DNA of 64,000 bases from Carettochelys insculpta (taxonomy: Eukaryota; Chordata; Testudines; Carettochelyidae), in the NCBI RefSeq assembly GCF_033958435.1, contig NC_134137.1, positions 247,426,501 to 247,490,500 on the forward strand. Direction: 5' to 3'. The stretch's first letter is position 1, and the number at the start of each line of letters is the position of its first letter. The notes under the pieces are model-generated. The model was not told where the DNA came from. It did not search any database and saw nothing but the letters and a program-made list of their open reading frames with translations. Both the position numbers and the translations under genes were made by a program. Positions 23,240 to 33,805 of the stretch are shown one piece after another.

Positions 23240-24649
23240 GTGAAGCTGCCACAAGCCCAGCAGGCGCCAGTGCTCACAGTGCAAACCATAGACCAGCAGC
23301 AGCAGCTGGAGCTGTTTCTGGCCCTTGCCAGTGGCATGGTCGCCCTGCAATCCTCAGCATGGGTGGCCACCCTTCATCTCCTGCTGGGGGCTGCCCCCGG
23401 GCACAGCCATGGACCCCCGGACCCGCGACTCCTCCAACATCTTGCTTCTCCTGGGTTCTCTGCCAACTCTGGAGCCACCCCAGTAGATCCGAGTGGTGGG
23501 ATGGGATGACGACAGGTGGCTCTGGAATTTTCGGATGCGGTGGCAGACAAGCTCTGCCAGCGGCTCGCCCCTGCATTCTGACATCAGGACACCTGGATGT
23601 AGTGCGCTCTTCCCATTGTGAAGAGGGTCACGATAGCTGTCTGGAAGCTGGCCACTTCAGACAGCTACCACTCCGGCAGCCACCAGTTTGGCATCAGCAT
23701 GGCCACAGTCGGGGCCATCATCATGGAGGTAAGGAAGCTCGGGCCACACACTCACCAGAGGGAGGGGAATCCCAGGAAAGGGAGCCCATTGAGGACCAAG
23801 AGCCGGGGGGGCGATGGGGGTTGGAGAGGTCTGGGAAGCGGGGGAGGCCTGGCACTTCCCACATTCCCTCATGGATGCATATGTCCTCCAGCCCATGCAG
23901 GTGGTTGGGGCATTGAACGCCACACTTCTGCATAGGGTGATCTGTGTGGGGGATCTGCATGTGGCCATTGCTGGCTTTGTAGCACTCAAGTTCCTGAACT
24001 GTTCTGGTGCCTTGGATGGGACCCATATCCTGATCTGCGCCCTGGAACGCAGGAGGGGCCAATACAGCAGCAGGAAGGGTTACCACTCTGTGGTGCTGCA
24101 GGCTGTGGTGGACAGCAGGGGCCAGTTCCAGGACATTTACTTGGGCTGGCCTGGCTGCACCCATGATGTGCAGGTGTTCAGAAACTCGGGGCTGTGCTGC
24201 CACATGGAGGCAGGGACTTACACCGTCTGGAAGGAGGTCCCACTCAGGGACACCATGGTGCCCCTGTGCATGATGGCAGATGCTGCCTATCCCCTCCAGG
24301 CCTGACTCATGCGGCCCCATATAGGCCACCCCAACCCCAGCCAGGAGCGCTTCAACGCCCGGCTAAACCACACCCAAAGTGTGGTGGAGCACACCTCTGG
24401 GTGGTTGAAGGGCCAGTGGTGCCGTCTCCTGGCATGCCTGGAGATGGGCCCCCTGAACATCCCCCTGAACACCTGCTGCGCTCTCCATAATATTGTGGAG
24501 TGTAAGGGGGAGGTGTTCTTGCAGGGGTGGGCAGCAGAGTCCAGCCCAGGCTACCCACAGCTGGCCGCTGGCCCTAGCCACCAGATCCATCAGGATGGAG
24601 TCACGTATTGGAGGCCCTGCATGAGCACTTTGCTCAGAAGCCCCACTGA
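23240..24649 (+). pseudogene. Harbinger DDE transposase of H1 (HARBI1-like)
   Basis: The nuclease of the Harbinger system cuts at the TIRs; it needs the SANT-like partner for nuclear import and DNA binding. Exon 1 ends at a GAG|GTAAGG donor (23728) after the helix-turn-helix-like segment SYHSGSHQFGISMATVG. Exon 2 starts after CATGCAG at 23901. Catalytic motifs are intact: LDGTHILI (Asp), GWPGCTHDVQVFR (Asp), and QSVVEHTSGWLKG (Glu). The frame is broken by a TGA at 24303-24305, where the H2 copy has Trp (PLQPWLMRP). It is broken again by a shift near 24590, after which the normal C-terminus HVLEALHEHF resumes and ends at 24649. Exon 1 also has frame breaks around 23500-23620. AATAAA at about 24744 can serve as the polyadenylation signal. 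Confidence 0.85.
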
Positions 24650-25047
24650 TCACCACCCTGGCCACTCCCAACAGGTCCCCCACACACTTCCCTCCACCCC
24701 CACCACCCCCCACCAAGCTCACAGCACACAGAGATTTGGGTTAAATAAAGTATATTCTGTTGAACAAAATGGTGTGGTTATTAACAGCAACATAAAACAG
24801 AACCATAGAACTACATGCGCAGGGAAAGGGGACAAACTATTTACAACAGGGCAGGGGACGTGGGTGCCCCTGATGGGGAGTCCTTATTGCAGGGAAGGGG
24901 TGAAGGGCCTTGAGCCACACAGTCCTCAGGATCTGTGACCTCCCCTGGTTCGGGGTCCCCGATGGGGCTGGGATGGGGCGGGGAGGATGGGGAGCTAGGG
25001 CTAGGGTCCACCTCAGCTGGGGGAAATTGGCCGCAATGGGGGCCTCT

Positions 25048-26320
25048 TCAGGAAGGCTGGCAGGAGGGGCAGCAGGAGGGGGGCAGTGGGAGGAGGCAGC
25101 AGTCCAGAAGCCCCCTGAAGGTGCTCACCACGTACCTCAGGGTGCCCAGGAACTCTCCCCAGGCTGCCTGCCACCAGGTCACCTCAACCTCCTCCAGGTG
25201 GAGGTGCTACTCCGCCACCTCCATCTGGAACCCAATGGAGGCAATGAGGTGGAGGTCCTCGGTGGCCCACCTCTGACCCCTCCTGGAGCAGGGACTCCTT
25301 GGTGCTGGTGGCAGGGCTGGCTGGCTGGTGGCCATCTCTCACCACTGGGGAGCTGTCCGGGACCATGGAGGGCACTAGGTTCTCCTGGCCCTCTGATGGC
25401 ACAGCTGCAGGAATGGAAGAGAAGAGAGGGACAGGCCATGAGTCCCAGATGCCTGGCCTGTGGGCCACACACCCCCATCCCTCCATGGGCAGCAGATCCC
25501 CATCCTCCATCTGATGGCGGGGAGGCCCTGGGGGGATCAAGAAGGCAGAAGGGGTCCCTGGCCCATTGGGGTGACCTCCTTGTGAGGTCCAGCCCCTCAC
25601 ATCCCCTCCCCCTGGGAGCGTGCCACAGTGTTACCCGTAAAAGCAGGTGCTGAAGACCACTGGCAGCCATGATGCCATCCCAATGGCCACAGCCTGGCTG
25701 GGCTGTGGCTGGGCAGGGTCTGCAGGGGGAATGAGGGGCCCTCTAGTGGGTACGTAGCCCCTGCCCTGTGATCCAGACTGTGTGCCCTGTCAGGTACTTA
25801 CCATATGGTCCTCCGCTGAGGTCAGGGGATGCCTGGCCAGCAGAGGCTGCAGTATGGGAAGGGAAGTCGATGACAAGCTCACCCTCATTGCTCAACCACT
25901 CTGGAGCCAGCCCTGGCTCTGGCCCTGGTGTGGTGGGGCTGGCTGCAGGTCCCAGCTCGTTGTTGCCTCAGAGGTGGGGCTCCTCAGTGGTGGGGTCTAG
26001 GACAGCGGGTGGGCAGGTGGTGTCCCCGGGCCTGAGGTGTCCCTGCAACTTCTTATAGAAGGGGCAGGAGGCGGGCACTGCCCCGACCGGCTGGCCAAGT
26101 CCCAAGCCTGGGCATATCCCTGCCACAGCTCCTTGACCTTACTCCTGACCTGGTCAGGAGTGTGGACAGGGTGGCCCCATGAGGACAGGCCCTCGGCCAG
26201 CTGAGCAAAAGCAGCCATGTTCTGCCACTTTGTGCCCATCTCCTGCAGGACCTCCTGCCAGAGGCCCAGGAGGTCTCTGAGCTCAGGCTCAGTCCAGGGG
26301 TGAGCTTGCTTTTTCTCCAC
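25048..26320 (-). pseudogene. Myb/SANT-like (trihelix) protein of H1
   Basis: The N-terminal exon (25997-26320) encodes a Myb_DNA-bind_4-type domain: the helix-1 block HPWTEPELRDLLGLW, then TPDQVRSKVKELWQGYAQA. This is the same pattern as the H2 partner and as MSANTD-type proteins derived from Harbinger. A C-terminal piece with HLHLEEVEVTWWQAAW followed by GTLRYVV lies at about 25048-25290 in another frame, matching the C-terminal helix seen in H2 (29130-29230). The middle, with a probable intron, is not resolvable. The product is the partner that brings the transposase to the TIRs. It converges on the transposase gene. Confidence 0.7.
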
Positions 26321-26715
26321 CTGGCTGGACCTCTGTGAGCCCTGGGCATGCTGGAAAGGGGTCCCTGGGGCTCCTCACTTGCTGGGTGCCAGCCATGCTG
26401 CTCCAGGAGCTGCTGGTGGTCCCACTGGTGTGTTCAGGGGCAGCACATGCAATGGCACGTCTCTGTGTCCCAGCTGGTGGGCGCCAGGATGGACCCGCTC
26501 TTTCAAAAGAGCATGTCGCAGAGCGTCTACACGCATTTTCTTTTGAAGGGGGTGGCTTTTCCTAATTCAAGTTTGGAAGAGCAATTTCAAAAGCTGGGGC
26601 ACATTCCTTCGATTTTCCTTTCAAAAGAGAGCGTGGGGTGTGGAGACACTCTGCACTCTCTTTCGAAAGAGGGCCTGAAATTTCGAAAGTACTCACTAGT
26701 GTAGATGTGGCTATA

Positions 26716-27152
26716 TGGCTTGGTCTCAATCTTCTGTTGAAGCTGCTCACGTTTGCATAAATAATTAGTCTTTAGAACAAGGACCTTAACCTCCTTGGTG
26801 GATACCCTTGTTACCAAGTGAAGTCATGCTCACTCTTTTTGAAGGTCAACGATTCGTCACAGTCATTCATTCAGCACAAATTTGAAACCAATTTTGAGAT
26901 GAAAGTTGATCCAAAAAAAAAAATCATCTTTTTTTGTCACAAACTGTGCACCAGGGTTAATGAACATGTGTGAGTCTGCTCTCGGAGCCACAATGAATCG
27001 ATCAATCAGCAAAGGGACTGAAATTTTGACTTGCCCAAATTCTGGAATATTGTGCGTAAGCAGAAACTAAAGGAATGTATCCTTTAGAGGAAACTGGAAG
27101 CAGGGAGAGACAGACACTAGGTAAGCCTGAGTAAATCATACTTGCATCTGCT
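26716..27152. other. Intergenic spacer between H1 and H2
   Basis: AT-rich, non-coding. It leads into a two-copy tandem repeat. Confidence 0.45.
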
Positions 27153-27530
27153 TTGCTTAGATTTGTTAAATATTCAGCTAATGGAGCACTGTTTTTCTCA
27201 TTGTAATCAACTTGGCTGGTGTTGGGATATACATGTTAATGCAATTGCAACATCTGTAAATACTGTGGGAATACACAAAAGAAAGACTGTGTAACCTGTG
27301 TCAAAAGGAGGGAGAAAAAAATGATGGGTGCATGTAAATTCAGTTGGCTCATTGCTTAGATATGCTAGATATTCAACTGATGGAAAGGTGGTTGTTCATT
27401 GTAATCAATATGGTTGTTGTGGGGGTCACAAGTTATGTTAATACTAAATGCAGAAACTGTGCAATATGATCACCAATTTGTGGGAATACAGATGAGATGG
27501 AATGTGTTTAACCTATTTCAAAGGAGGGAG
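27153..27530 (+). repeat. Two-copy tandem duplication next to H2
   Basis: Unit 1 (27153-27314) and unit 2 (27352-27530) both begin TTGCTTAGAT and end GGAGGGAG. Between these they share TTCAnCTnATGGA, TCATTGTAATCAA, ATGTTAAT and GTGGGAATACA in the same order. They are clearly related but diverged. H2 begins seven bases after the second unit. Confidence 0.7.
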
Positions 27531-27949
27531 ACACCATATCTGTGTCTACACGTGCACAAAAAATCAAAATAAGTGGCCTTCTTTCAAAAGAACGGGAGGA
27601 GCGTCCACACATGTAAACCCGTCTTTCAAAAGGAAATTGAAAGAATGGGGCGCAGACTTCGAAATCCAAACCCCGATCCCGTATCAGGAAGATCACTCCC
27701 TTTCAAAATACTAAATCAAAAGAGTACATGTGTAGACACTCCACAGTCTGCTCTTTCGAAAGACGGGTCTGCCATGGTGCCGGTCAGCTGGAGCGCAGGG
27801 CTTCTCCAGCCGGCAGCATCAGGGCTCTATGGTCCCTGCATTGGGCTGCCTTAAAGCCTCACGCACGCAGGAAACCCGTGGCAGGAAACTGAGAGCGTGC
27901 TAGGAGCAGCCTCTACACGTGCTCCAGCCCCACACTCCAACGCCGCAGC

Positions 27950-29357
27950 ATGGCCAGCAGCCACACGACCCCCCGTGAGCCCCACGGCCCCCTCCAAGCC
28001 CCCACAGTGCTCCCAGGGAGAGAAAAAAAAACGGGCCCCCTCCTGGAAGGAGCGGGAGCTGCGGGACCTACTCAGCCTGTGGAAGGACGAGGTCCTGCAC
28101 CATATGGGGGTCAAGCGGCACAATGCCGCTGCCATCGTCTGTGTGGCACAGGGCCTCCACACCAGGGGCCGCCCAGAGCGTACCGCAGAGCAGGTACACT
28201 CCAAGCTTAAGGAGCTGCGCCAGGGCTATGCCCAGGCCAGGGACCAGGCCGGATGCGCTGGGGCAGCTCCAGTGACGTGCCCCTTCTACAGGGAGTTCCG
28301 GGGCATCCTGGGGCCCCAGGACAGCTCCCCACCCCCGGCGTTCCTGGACACCTCTGTCGAGGAGCTGCAGCCGGAGGAGGAGGAGGAGCAGCCCAGACCG
28401 GGGACCCAGGAGAGCGAGGGGACCATGGAGTGGTCGAGTGAGGAGGGGACCTCACCATAGTCATCCCCTCCCGCTCCTCCAGCTGGGCCACCAGGAGCCG
28501 GACATCACTGAGGGACGCTCCAGTACATACAGGGAAGGGCGCACACCTGCTCCACAGGGTGGGTGGGGTGACACAATCGGTAGTCACCCGCACACAGCAC
28601 CGATGGTCATGGGCCACACACAGGCCACCCCCCCCACATGGGATGTGGCACCCCGCGGTGGCACACCAGTGATGTCCAGCACCCACCCTCAGTGGACAGC
28701 ACCGCAAGCCGCACAGGGGTGGCGGCCAGTCAGTGCCGGACAGAGCCTGGGGCCTGCACACCACAGGCCAGGAAGGGCCACCTGCATAAGAGACCCCTGG
28801 ATGCACCCCCAGGCTGGGAGGCCCAGCCCGTGGGGGGCAGGTCAGTGGCCCCTGGGGGGTCAGTGTCTTTTGGGCGGATGGGGGCCCCAAGGGTTGGTCT
28901 CGGGCAGGTGGGTCACAGCCTGGTCCCCTCCGTATAGGGCACATTACTGACATGCTCTTCTCCCCTCCACACAGCCACACCATTTGTGGGCTGGGAGAGC
29001 CCTACGCTGTCCCTCATCCCCGAGAGCCCACCCACAGCCCTCAGAGGTGTCCAGATGCCACCCCACGCGGTGCGCCATTGGGGCCATGGCCGAAGGGCCC
29101 CCCACCGGGCTGAGGAGGACCCAGCCAGCCAGCGCCAGGCCGAGGTGGCTGAGCAACACCTTTGGCTCGCCCTGACCGACATGAAGTGGAGGAGGGCAGC
29201 CTGGGATAGGCTGCTGTCCACCCTGGAGGGCATTGGCCATTGCTGTCTGAGACCATACACCCATTGTTGCCTGCCTCCTGGCCCCCCCCCCAGTGGCTCC
29301 CCCTGCTGGTCCTGCCCCCCACCTCCACTGAGCCCACCCCCACCCCATTCCCACTGA
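27950..29357 (+). pseudogene. Myb/SANT-like (trihelix) protein of H2
   Basis: The likely start ATG at 27950 lies in a frame that slips by one base in the run of eight A at about 28023; the domain then continues in the frame ending at 28460. The trihelix is well kept: APSWKERELRDLLSLW, then HNAAAIVCVAQGL, RTAEQVHSKLKELRQGYAQAR, and TCPFYREFRGILG. A Glu-rich acidic stretch (ELQPEEEEEQ) follows. The C-terminal exon at about 28986-29357 reads QRQAEVAEQHLWLAL, then KWRRAAWDRLLSTLEG, the helix expected to contact the transposase. It is probably the DNA-binding partner of the H2 transposase. Its separation from the C-terminal exon implies an intron. Confidence 0.72.
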
Positions 29358-29763
29358 GCCTGCCCCCTCCACCCCCACTGAGCCCTCACCCTCTGCCCTC
29401 ACCAGGTCCACTCGCCGGCAATACCTGCCAGTGCTACCTGCACCCTCCCCTCCCCACCAGGACCCCGCACCCAGGGAGGCAGGAGCTCCAGGAGCTGACA
29501 GGGCTCATGGCCCACTACCCCTGCCCTGGAATGAGCACTTCTCCCCACTCCAAGTAAGGTTCCCCCCGCCCCCGCTCTGACTTAGGTTCCCCCTGTACAT
29601 AGCTGCCAACAAAAATAGTTATATAAACATTTCTTTATAGTTCACCACTCCATACTGTGCTCCTCAGTGGAATGGTGGGTGGGGGATGTGTGGGTGCGGT
29701 GCTGATGGGGGTGGTGGGGATGGTGGCTGGCAGATGTGCATGGGATGTGGGTGTGCATGCAGG

Positions 29764-31236
29764 TCAGAGGTGGCCATTGGCAAAGGCCTGCCTGAGGGCC
29801 TCCCGGATGCAGCGGCCGTCCTGCTGGGCCTGGCGCATGGGGGCAGTGCCCGGCTGCTCATAGCCAGCACCAGTCGGAGGACCCCCCCCCCGGGGACATA
29901 TGCATCCCCTTTTCCCTCCACAATGTTTTGGAGGATGCAACAGGTGCCCACCACCTGGGGCAAGTTGAGGACCCCGACTTCCAGCCGTGTGAGGAGGCAC
30001 CTCCACCGCCACCTTAGGCACCTGAAGGCCCGCTCCACGACATTGCGGGGGTGGTTGAGGTGCTCACTGAATGCCTCCCAGGTGGGGTCAAGGTGTCCCA
30101 TGTACGGCCTCATGAGCCACGGCTGCAGGGGATACGCCGCATCTGCCACCATGCAGAGTGGCATAGTGATGTCCTCCACCACCAGGATCTCCTGCTGGGG
30201 GATGAAGGTGCCAGCCCCCATGTGCCAGCACCTTCCGGAAGACCCAGGCATTGTGGGTGTGGCCGGCCCAGCCTACATAGAGGTCGGTGAACGGGCCCCT
30301 TGCATCCACCAGGGCCTGGAGCACCACCGAATGGTAGCCCTTCCGGTTGATGTACTGGCCGGCACTGTGTGGTGGGGTGCAGATGGGGATGTGTGTGTCA
30401 TCCAAAGTGCTGATGCAGTTCAGAAAGCCCAGGTCCTGGAAGCCAGTGATGGTGTTGTCCAGATCCCCCAGGCGGATGGCTCTATAGAGCAGCATCACGT
30501 TGATGGCCCTGACAAGGTGCAGAGGGGAAGGGGGACATGTGCTCTAGTGCAGGTGTGGTGGCCGTCTCCCCCCACCTTGGGCCCATTCTGCCCCCGTCCC
30601 ATCCAACCCCTGCCCCGTCTAGCCCCCTGCCCCACTCCCATCTGGCTCCCACCCCGTACAGACCCCTGCCCCCCACCCATCCAGCCCCCGCCCCATCTGG
30701 CCACTTGCAGCAGAGGGTTCCCCTTGCCTCAGCCCTCCCACGCACCCGGCCCCACCTTACCTCCATAAGTACAGCCCCGATGGTGGCTTTGCCCACCCCG
30801 AACTGCTGTCCCCCGGAGCGGTAGGAGTCTGGGGTGGCCAGCTTCCATGTGGCAACTGCAACCCGTTTCTCCAGGGTGAGGGCTGGCTGCATGCAGGTGT
30901 CGTGGTGCCGGAGTGCGGGGCCGAGCCAGTGGCAGATCTCCTCAAAGGTCTGCCTTGACATGCGGACGTTCCGCAGCCACCTTTCCTCCCTGCACTCCCC
31001 TAGCATCATGAGCTCCCACCAGTCGGTGCTGCTGGGGTGGGTCCAGAGGTGGCAGGGCACCAGGGATGGTGCCCGGCATTGCCCTGAGGGGGGAGCCCCG
31101 CAGCCCCAGGGGGACTGCCCAGCCACCCGATGAGCTCAGGTGCAGCTGCAGCGATGTTGCACAGCACTGCCAGCAGGGCATCCATGATGAGGGCATCCTC
31201 CTGCAGGAGCTGTCGCTGGGCCTCCATGGTGGGCAT
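29764..31236 (-). pseudogene. Harbinger DDE transposase of H2 (HARBI1-like)
   Basis: N-terminal part: EAQRQLLQEDALIMDALL at about 31220, then, after a frame slip near 31110, a segment with THPSSTDWWELMMLG and the helix-turn-helix-like SYRSGGQQFGVGKATIG. A GAG|GTAAGG donor ends exon 1 at 30761, the same intron position as in H1. Exon 2 begins near 30508. Catalytic region: LDDTHIPI keeps the first Asp; the second motif reads GWAGHTHNAWVFR with Asn where Asp is required; HPRNVVERAF keeps the Glu. A further frame slip near 30230 precedes VEDITMPLCMVADAAYP, and another precedes the end CIREALRQAFANGHL. At least three frame breaks plus the D-to-N change mean this copy is dead. Confidence 0.85.
30588..30710. 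repeat. C-rich minisatellite inside the H2 transposase intron
   Basis: Loose repeats of about 21-22 bp built on CCCATCTGGC/CCCATCCAGC followed by CCCTGCCCC fill much of the intron between the two transposase exons. A similar C-rich series (CCACTGAGCC units) lies at about 29310-29385. Confidence 0.6.
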
Positions 31237-31733
31237 GAGTGGGCTGGGACAGGCTGGGCAGCACTCGGCTCGTGCAGAGGGAAAGGCGGAGGGAGGGGCC
31301 CTTTAAAGGAGGCGGCTGGCTGCAGCCCCAGAAGGGCTTGTCGGCCGTGGGACCCCGTCCACAGCGTTTCCTGCCTCCCTTCTTTCGAAAGAGGGCTTGG
31401 AGCTGCGTGGGCGCTCTCTTCCGAAAGACCTCGACGGCACTTCGAAAGAGCGGATCAAAGTGCCGTTACGAAAAATGGTGGCGGGTGCTCCCTTTCGACA
31501 GCTGCTATTTCGACCGCTGAACTTCAGTTTTCGCTCTTTCGAAAGGGCACTTACACAGCTCATCTGTTTAAAGAACCGCAGCTGGATTGGGCTCCACTGC
31601 CAGAGCTCTGGAAGGTTACGGCGGGAGGGTAGAACAGCAGACTATATGCCCTCAAGGCTTTGCTGGTAAGAATGATTCAATCTGTTCCTCCCCATTGCAT
31701 TAAGAGTAAAGCTTAAAAAAAATGTCCCATAAG

Positions 31734-32189
31734 GGCTGTGTCTATGCTAGCTCCCAACTTTGAAGGGAGGATGGTGAGTAGGGTGTTGGGAGATAATTAA
31801 TGAAGTGCTGAGGTGCATTTGCAGCACTTCTTTAAATTAATTCTCTCCCACAGCAACTTTGGAGTGTTAAACTTCGAAGTGCCAGCTCGCGTGTAGCCAC
31901 AGCTAACCCAGGGGTACTTCGAAGTGCCTGGGCTGCTTCAAAGTCCTTGTACATCTCAAAATGTTGAGGTGTACAGGGACTTTGAAGCAGCCCAGGCACT
32001 TGGAAGTACTGGCTTGTTAGCCACGGCTACACACAAGCTGGCACTTTGAAGTTTAACGCTTCGAAGTTGCCATGGGGGAGAATTAGCTTAAAGAAGTGCT
32101 GCAAATGCAGCACAGCACTTCATTAATGATCTCCCAACACCCTACTTACCACGCTGCCTTCAAAGTCGGGAGCTAGTGTAGACACAGCC
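31734..32189. mobile_element. 456-bp foldback (full-length palindromic) MITE
   Basis: The termini are GGCTGTGTCTATGCTAGCTCCC and its near-exact inverse (GGGAGCTAGTGTAGACACAGCC). Inverted similarity continues through the whole element to a 4-nt centre at 31960-31963, with inner arms ACATCTCAA and TTGAGGTGT. The midpoint of the outer ends (31961.5) equals the midpoint of the inner arms, so there is no net length difference between the arms. CTTCGAAGT blocks occur on both sides. The termini belong to the same GTCTACAC style as the Harbinger elements nearby. No obvious target duplication. Confidence 0.88.
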
Positions 32190-32334
32190 ATTGAGTCTTT
32201 CATTATGTCAAATTGGCACAGTTACTTGCCAATGCTCTGGTCCTTAAGGAGAGGCTCAGGACAGGGCGCTGGAGGTATGGGGGTGCAAAACTCAGGGGGG
32301 TTCAGAACAGTGGTCTGAGGGTGGGAGTACAAGA

Positions 32335-33805
32335 GTCATAGAATCATAGAATACTGGGACTAGAAGGGACCCCGAGAGGTCATCAAGTCCAGCCCCCTGC
32401 CCTCATGGCAGGACCAAGTACTGTCTAGACCATCGCTGATAGACATTTATCTAACCTGTTCTTAAATATCTCCAGAGATGGAGATTCCACAACCTCCCTA
32501 GGCAATTTATTCCTCTGTTTGACCATCCTGACAGTTAGGAACTTTTTCCTAATGTCCAACCTAAACCTCCCTTGCTGCAGTTTAAGCCCATTGCCTTTTG
32601 TTCTATCCTCAGAGGCCAAGAGGAACAAGTTTTCTCCCCCCTCATTATGACACCCTTTTAGATACCTGAAAACCGCTATCATGTCCCCCCTCAATCTTCT
32701 CTTTTCCAAACTAAACAAGCCCAATTCTTTCAGCCTTTCTTCATAGGTCATGTTCTGTAGTCCTTCGATCATTCTTGTTGCTCTTTTCTGGAGACCCTTT
32801 CCAATTTCTCCACATCTTTCTTGAAATGTGGTACCCAGAACTGGACACAATACTTCAGCTGAGGCCTAACCAGTGCAGAGTAGAGCGGAAGAATGACTTC
32901 TCGTGTCTTGCTCACAACACACCTGTTAATGCATCCCAGAATCATGTTTGCTTTTTTGCAGCAGCAGCATCACACTGTTGACTCATATTTAGCTTGTGGT
33001 CCACTATAACCCCTAGATACCTTTCTGCTGCAGTCATTCCTGGACAGTTTCTCCCCATTCTGTACATGTGAAACTGACTGTTCCTTCCCAAGTGGAGCAC
33101 TTTGCATTTGTCCTTATTAAACTTCATCCTTTTTACCTCAGACCATTTCTCCAAATTGTCCAGATCATTTTGAATTATGACCCTGTCTTCCAAAGCAGTT
33201 GCAACCCCTCCCAGCTTGGTATCATCTGCAAACTTAATAAGCGTACTTTCTAGGCCAATATCTAAATCTTTGAAGATATTGAACAGAACCGGTCCTAAAA
33301 CAGACCCCTGCGGAACCCCACTAGTTATACTTTTCCAGCAGGATTGAGAACCATTAATAACTACTCTCTGAGTATGGTTATCCAGCCAGTTTTGCACCCA
33401 CCTTATACTAGCCCCATCTAAGTTGTATTTGCCTAGTTTATTGATAAGAATATCATCTGAGACAGTGTCAAATGCCTTACTAAAATCTAGGTAAACCACT
33501 TCCTCCGCTTCTCCATTATCCACAAGGCTTGTTATCCTATCAAAGAAAGCTGTCAGATTGGTTTGACATGATTTGTTCTTTGCAAATCCATGCTGGCTGC
33601 TCCCTATCACCTTACCACCTTCCAAGTGTTTGCAGATGATTTCTTTAATTACTTGTTCCATTATCTTTCCTGACACAGAAGATAAACTGACTGTTCTGTA
33701 GTCTCCTGTGTTGTTTTTATTCCCCTTTTTATAGATGGGCACTATATTTGCCTTTTTCCAGTCTTCTGAAATCTCTTCTGTCTCCCATGATTTTCCAAAG
33801 ATGAT
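32335..33805 (-). mobile_element. Older CR1 fragment (CR1-C), 5' truncated
   Basis: The 3' end is marked by TCATAGAATCATAGAA units at the left edge (minus-strand element). The body encodes a reverse transcriptase of a CR1 subfamily clearly different from CR1-A/B. The 5' truncation lies near 33805, inside ORF2. Confidence 0.9.
32425..33742 (-). pseudogene. CR1-C ORF2 fragment: reverse transcriptase
   Basis: The longer frame (32942-33742) begins MPIYKKGNKNNTGDYR and contains VYLDFSKAFDTV (catalytic Asp), [11 protein letters not shown] and [11 protein letters not shown] (catalytic Asp pair). A second frame (32425-32850) carries the C-terminal part with [24 protein letters not shown], and the end NRLDKCLSAMV. 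Frame breaks between 32850 and 32942 and the missing endonuclease make it non-functional. Upstream in another frame the segment FGKSWE...ISEDW extends the homology to about 33800. Confidence 0.88.

Larger units (their letters stand above)
22933..26711 (+). mobile_element. Autonomous-type Harbinger transposon H1 (inactivated)
   Basis: The left end reads GCTACGTCTACACCAGAG. The right end in reverse complement reads GCCACATCTACACTAGTG. TATA stands on both sides (22929-22932 and 26712-26715); Harbinger duplications are normally 3 bp, so the exact boundary is open by a base or two. Subterminal regions on both sides carry repeated CTTTCGAAAG/TTTCAAAAG blocks. The element encodes a plus-strand DDE transposase and a minus-strand Myb/SANT-like gene running toward each other, the standard two-gene Harbinger layout. 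Confidence 0.88.
27538..31560 (-). mobile_element. Autonomous-type Harbinger transposon H2 (inactivated)
   Basis: The left end carries CTGTGTCTACACGTGC. The right end, in reverse complement, carries AGCTGTGTAAGTGCC, having lost part of the CTACAC core. CAT flanks both proposed edges (27535-27537 and 31561-31563), a candidate 3-bp target duplication. Subterminal CTTTCGAAAG blocks resemble those of H1. The layout is a mirror image of H1: SANT-like gene on plus at the left, transposase on minus at the right. The right boundary is less certain. Confidence 0.82.

Noticed and set aside
24910..25653. 247-codon plus-strand frame in H1
   Set aside because: It is antisense to the SANT-like gene region and Gly/Pro-rich; coding evidence is on the other strand.
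28207..28983. 258-codon minus-strand frame in H2
   Set aside because: It is antisense to the H2 SANT-like gene, Pro/Cys-rich, no domain.
29686..30768. 360-codon plus-strand frame in H2
   Set aside because: It is antisense to the transposase, whose catalytic motifs are clear on the minus strand.
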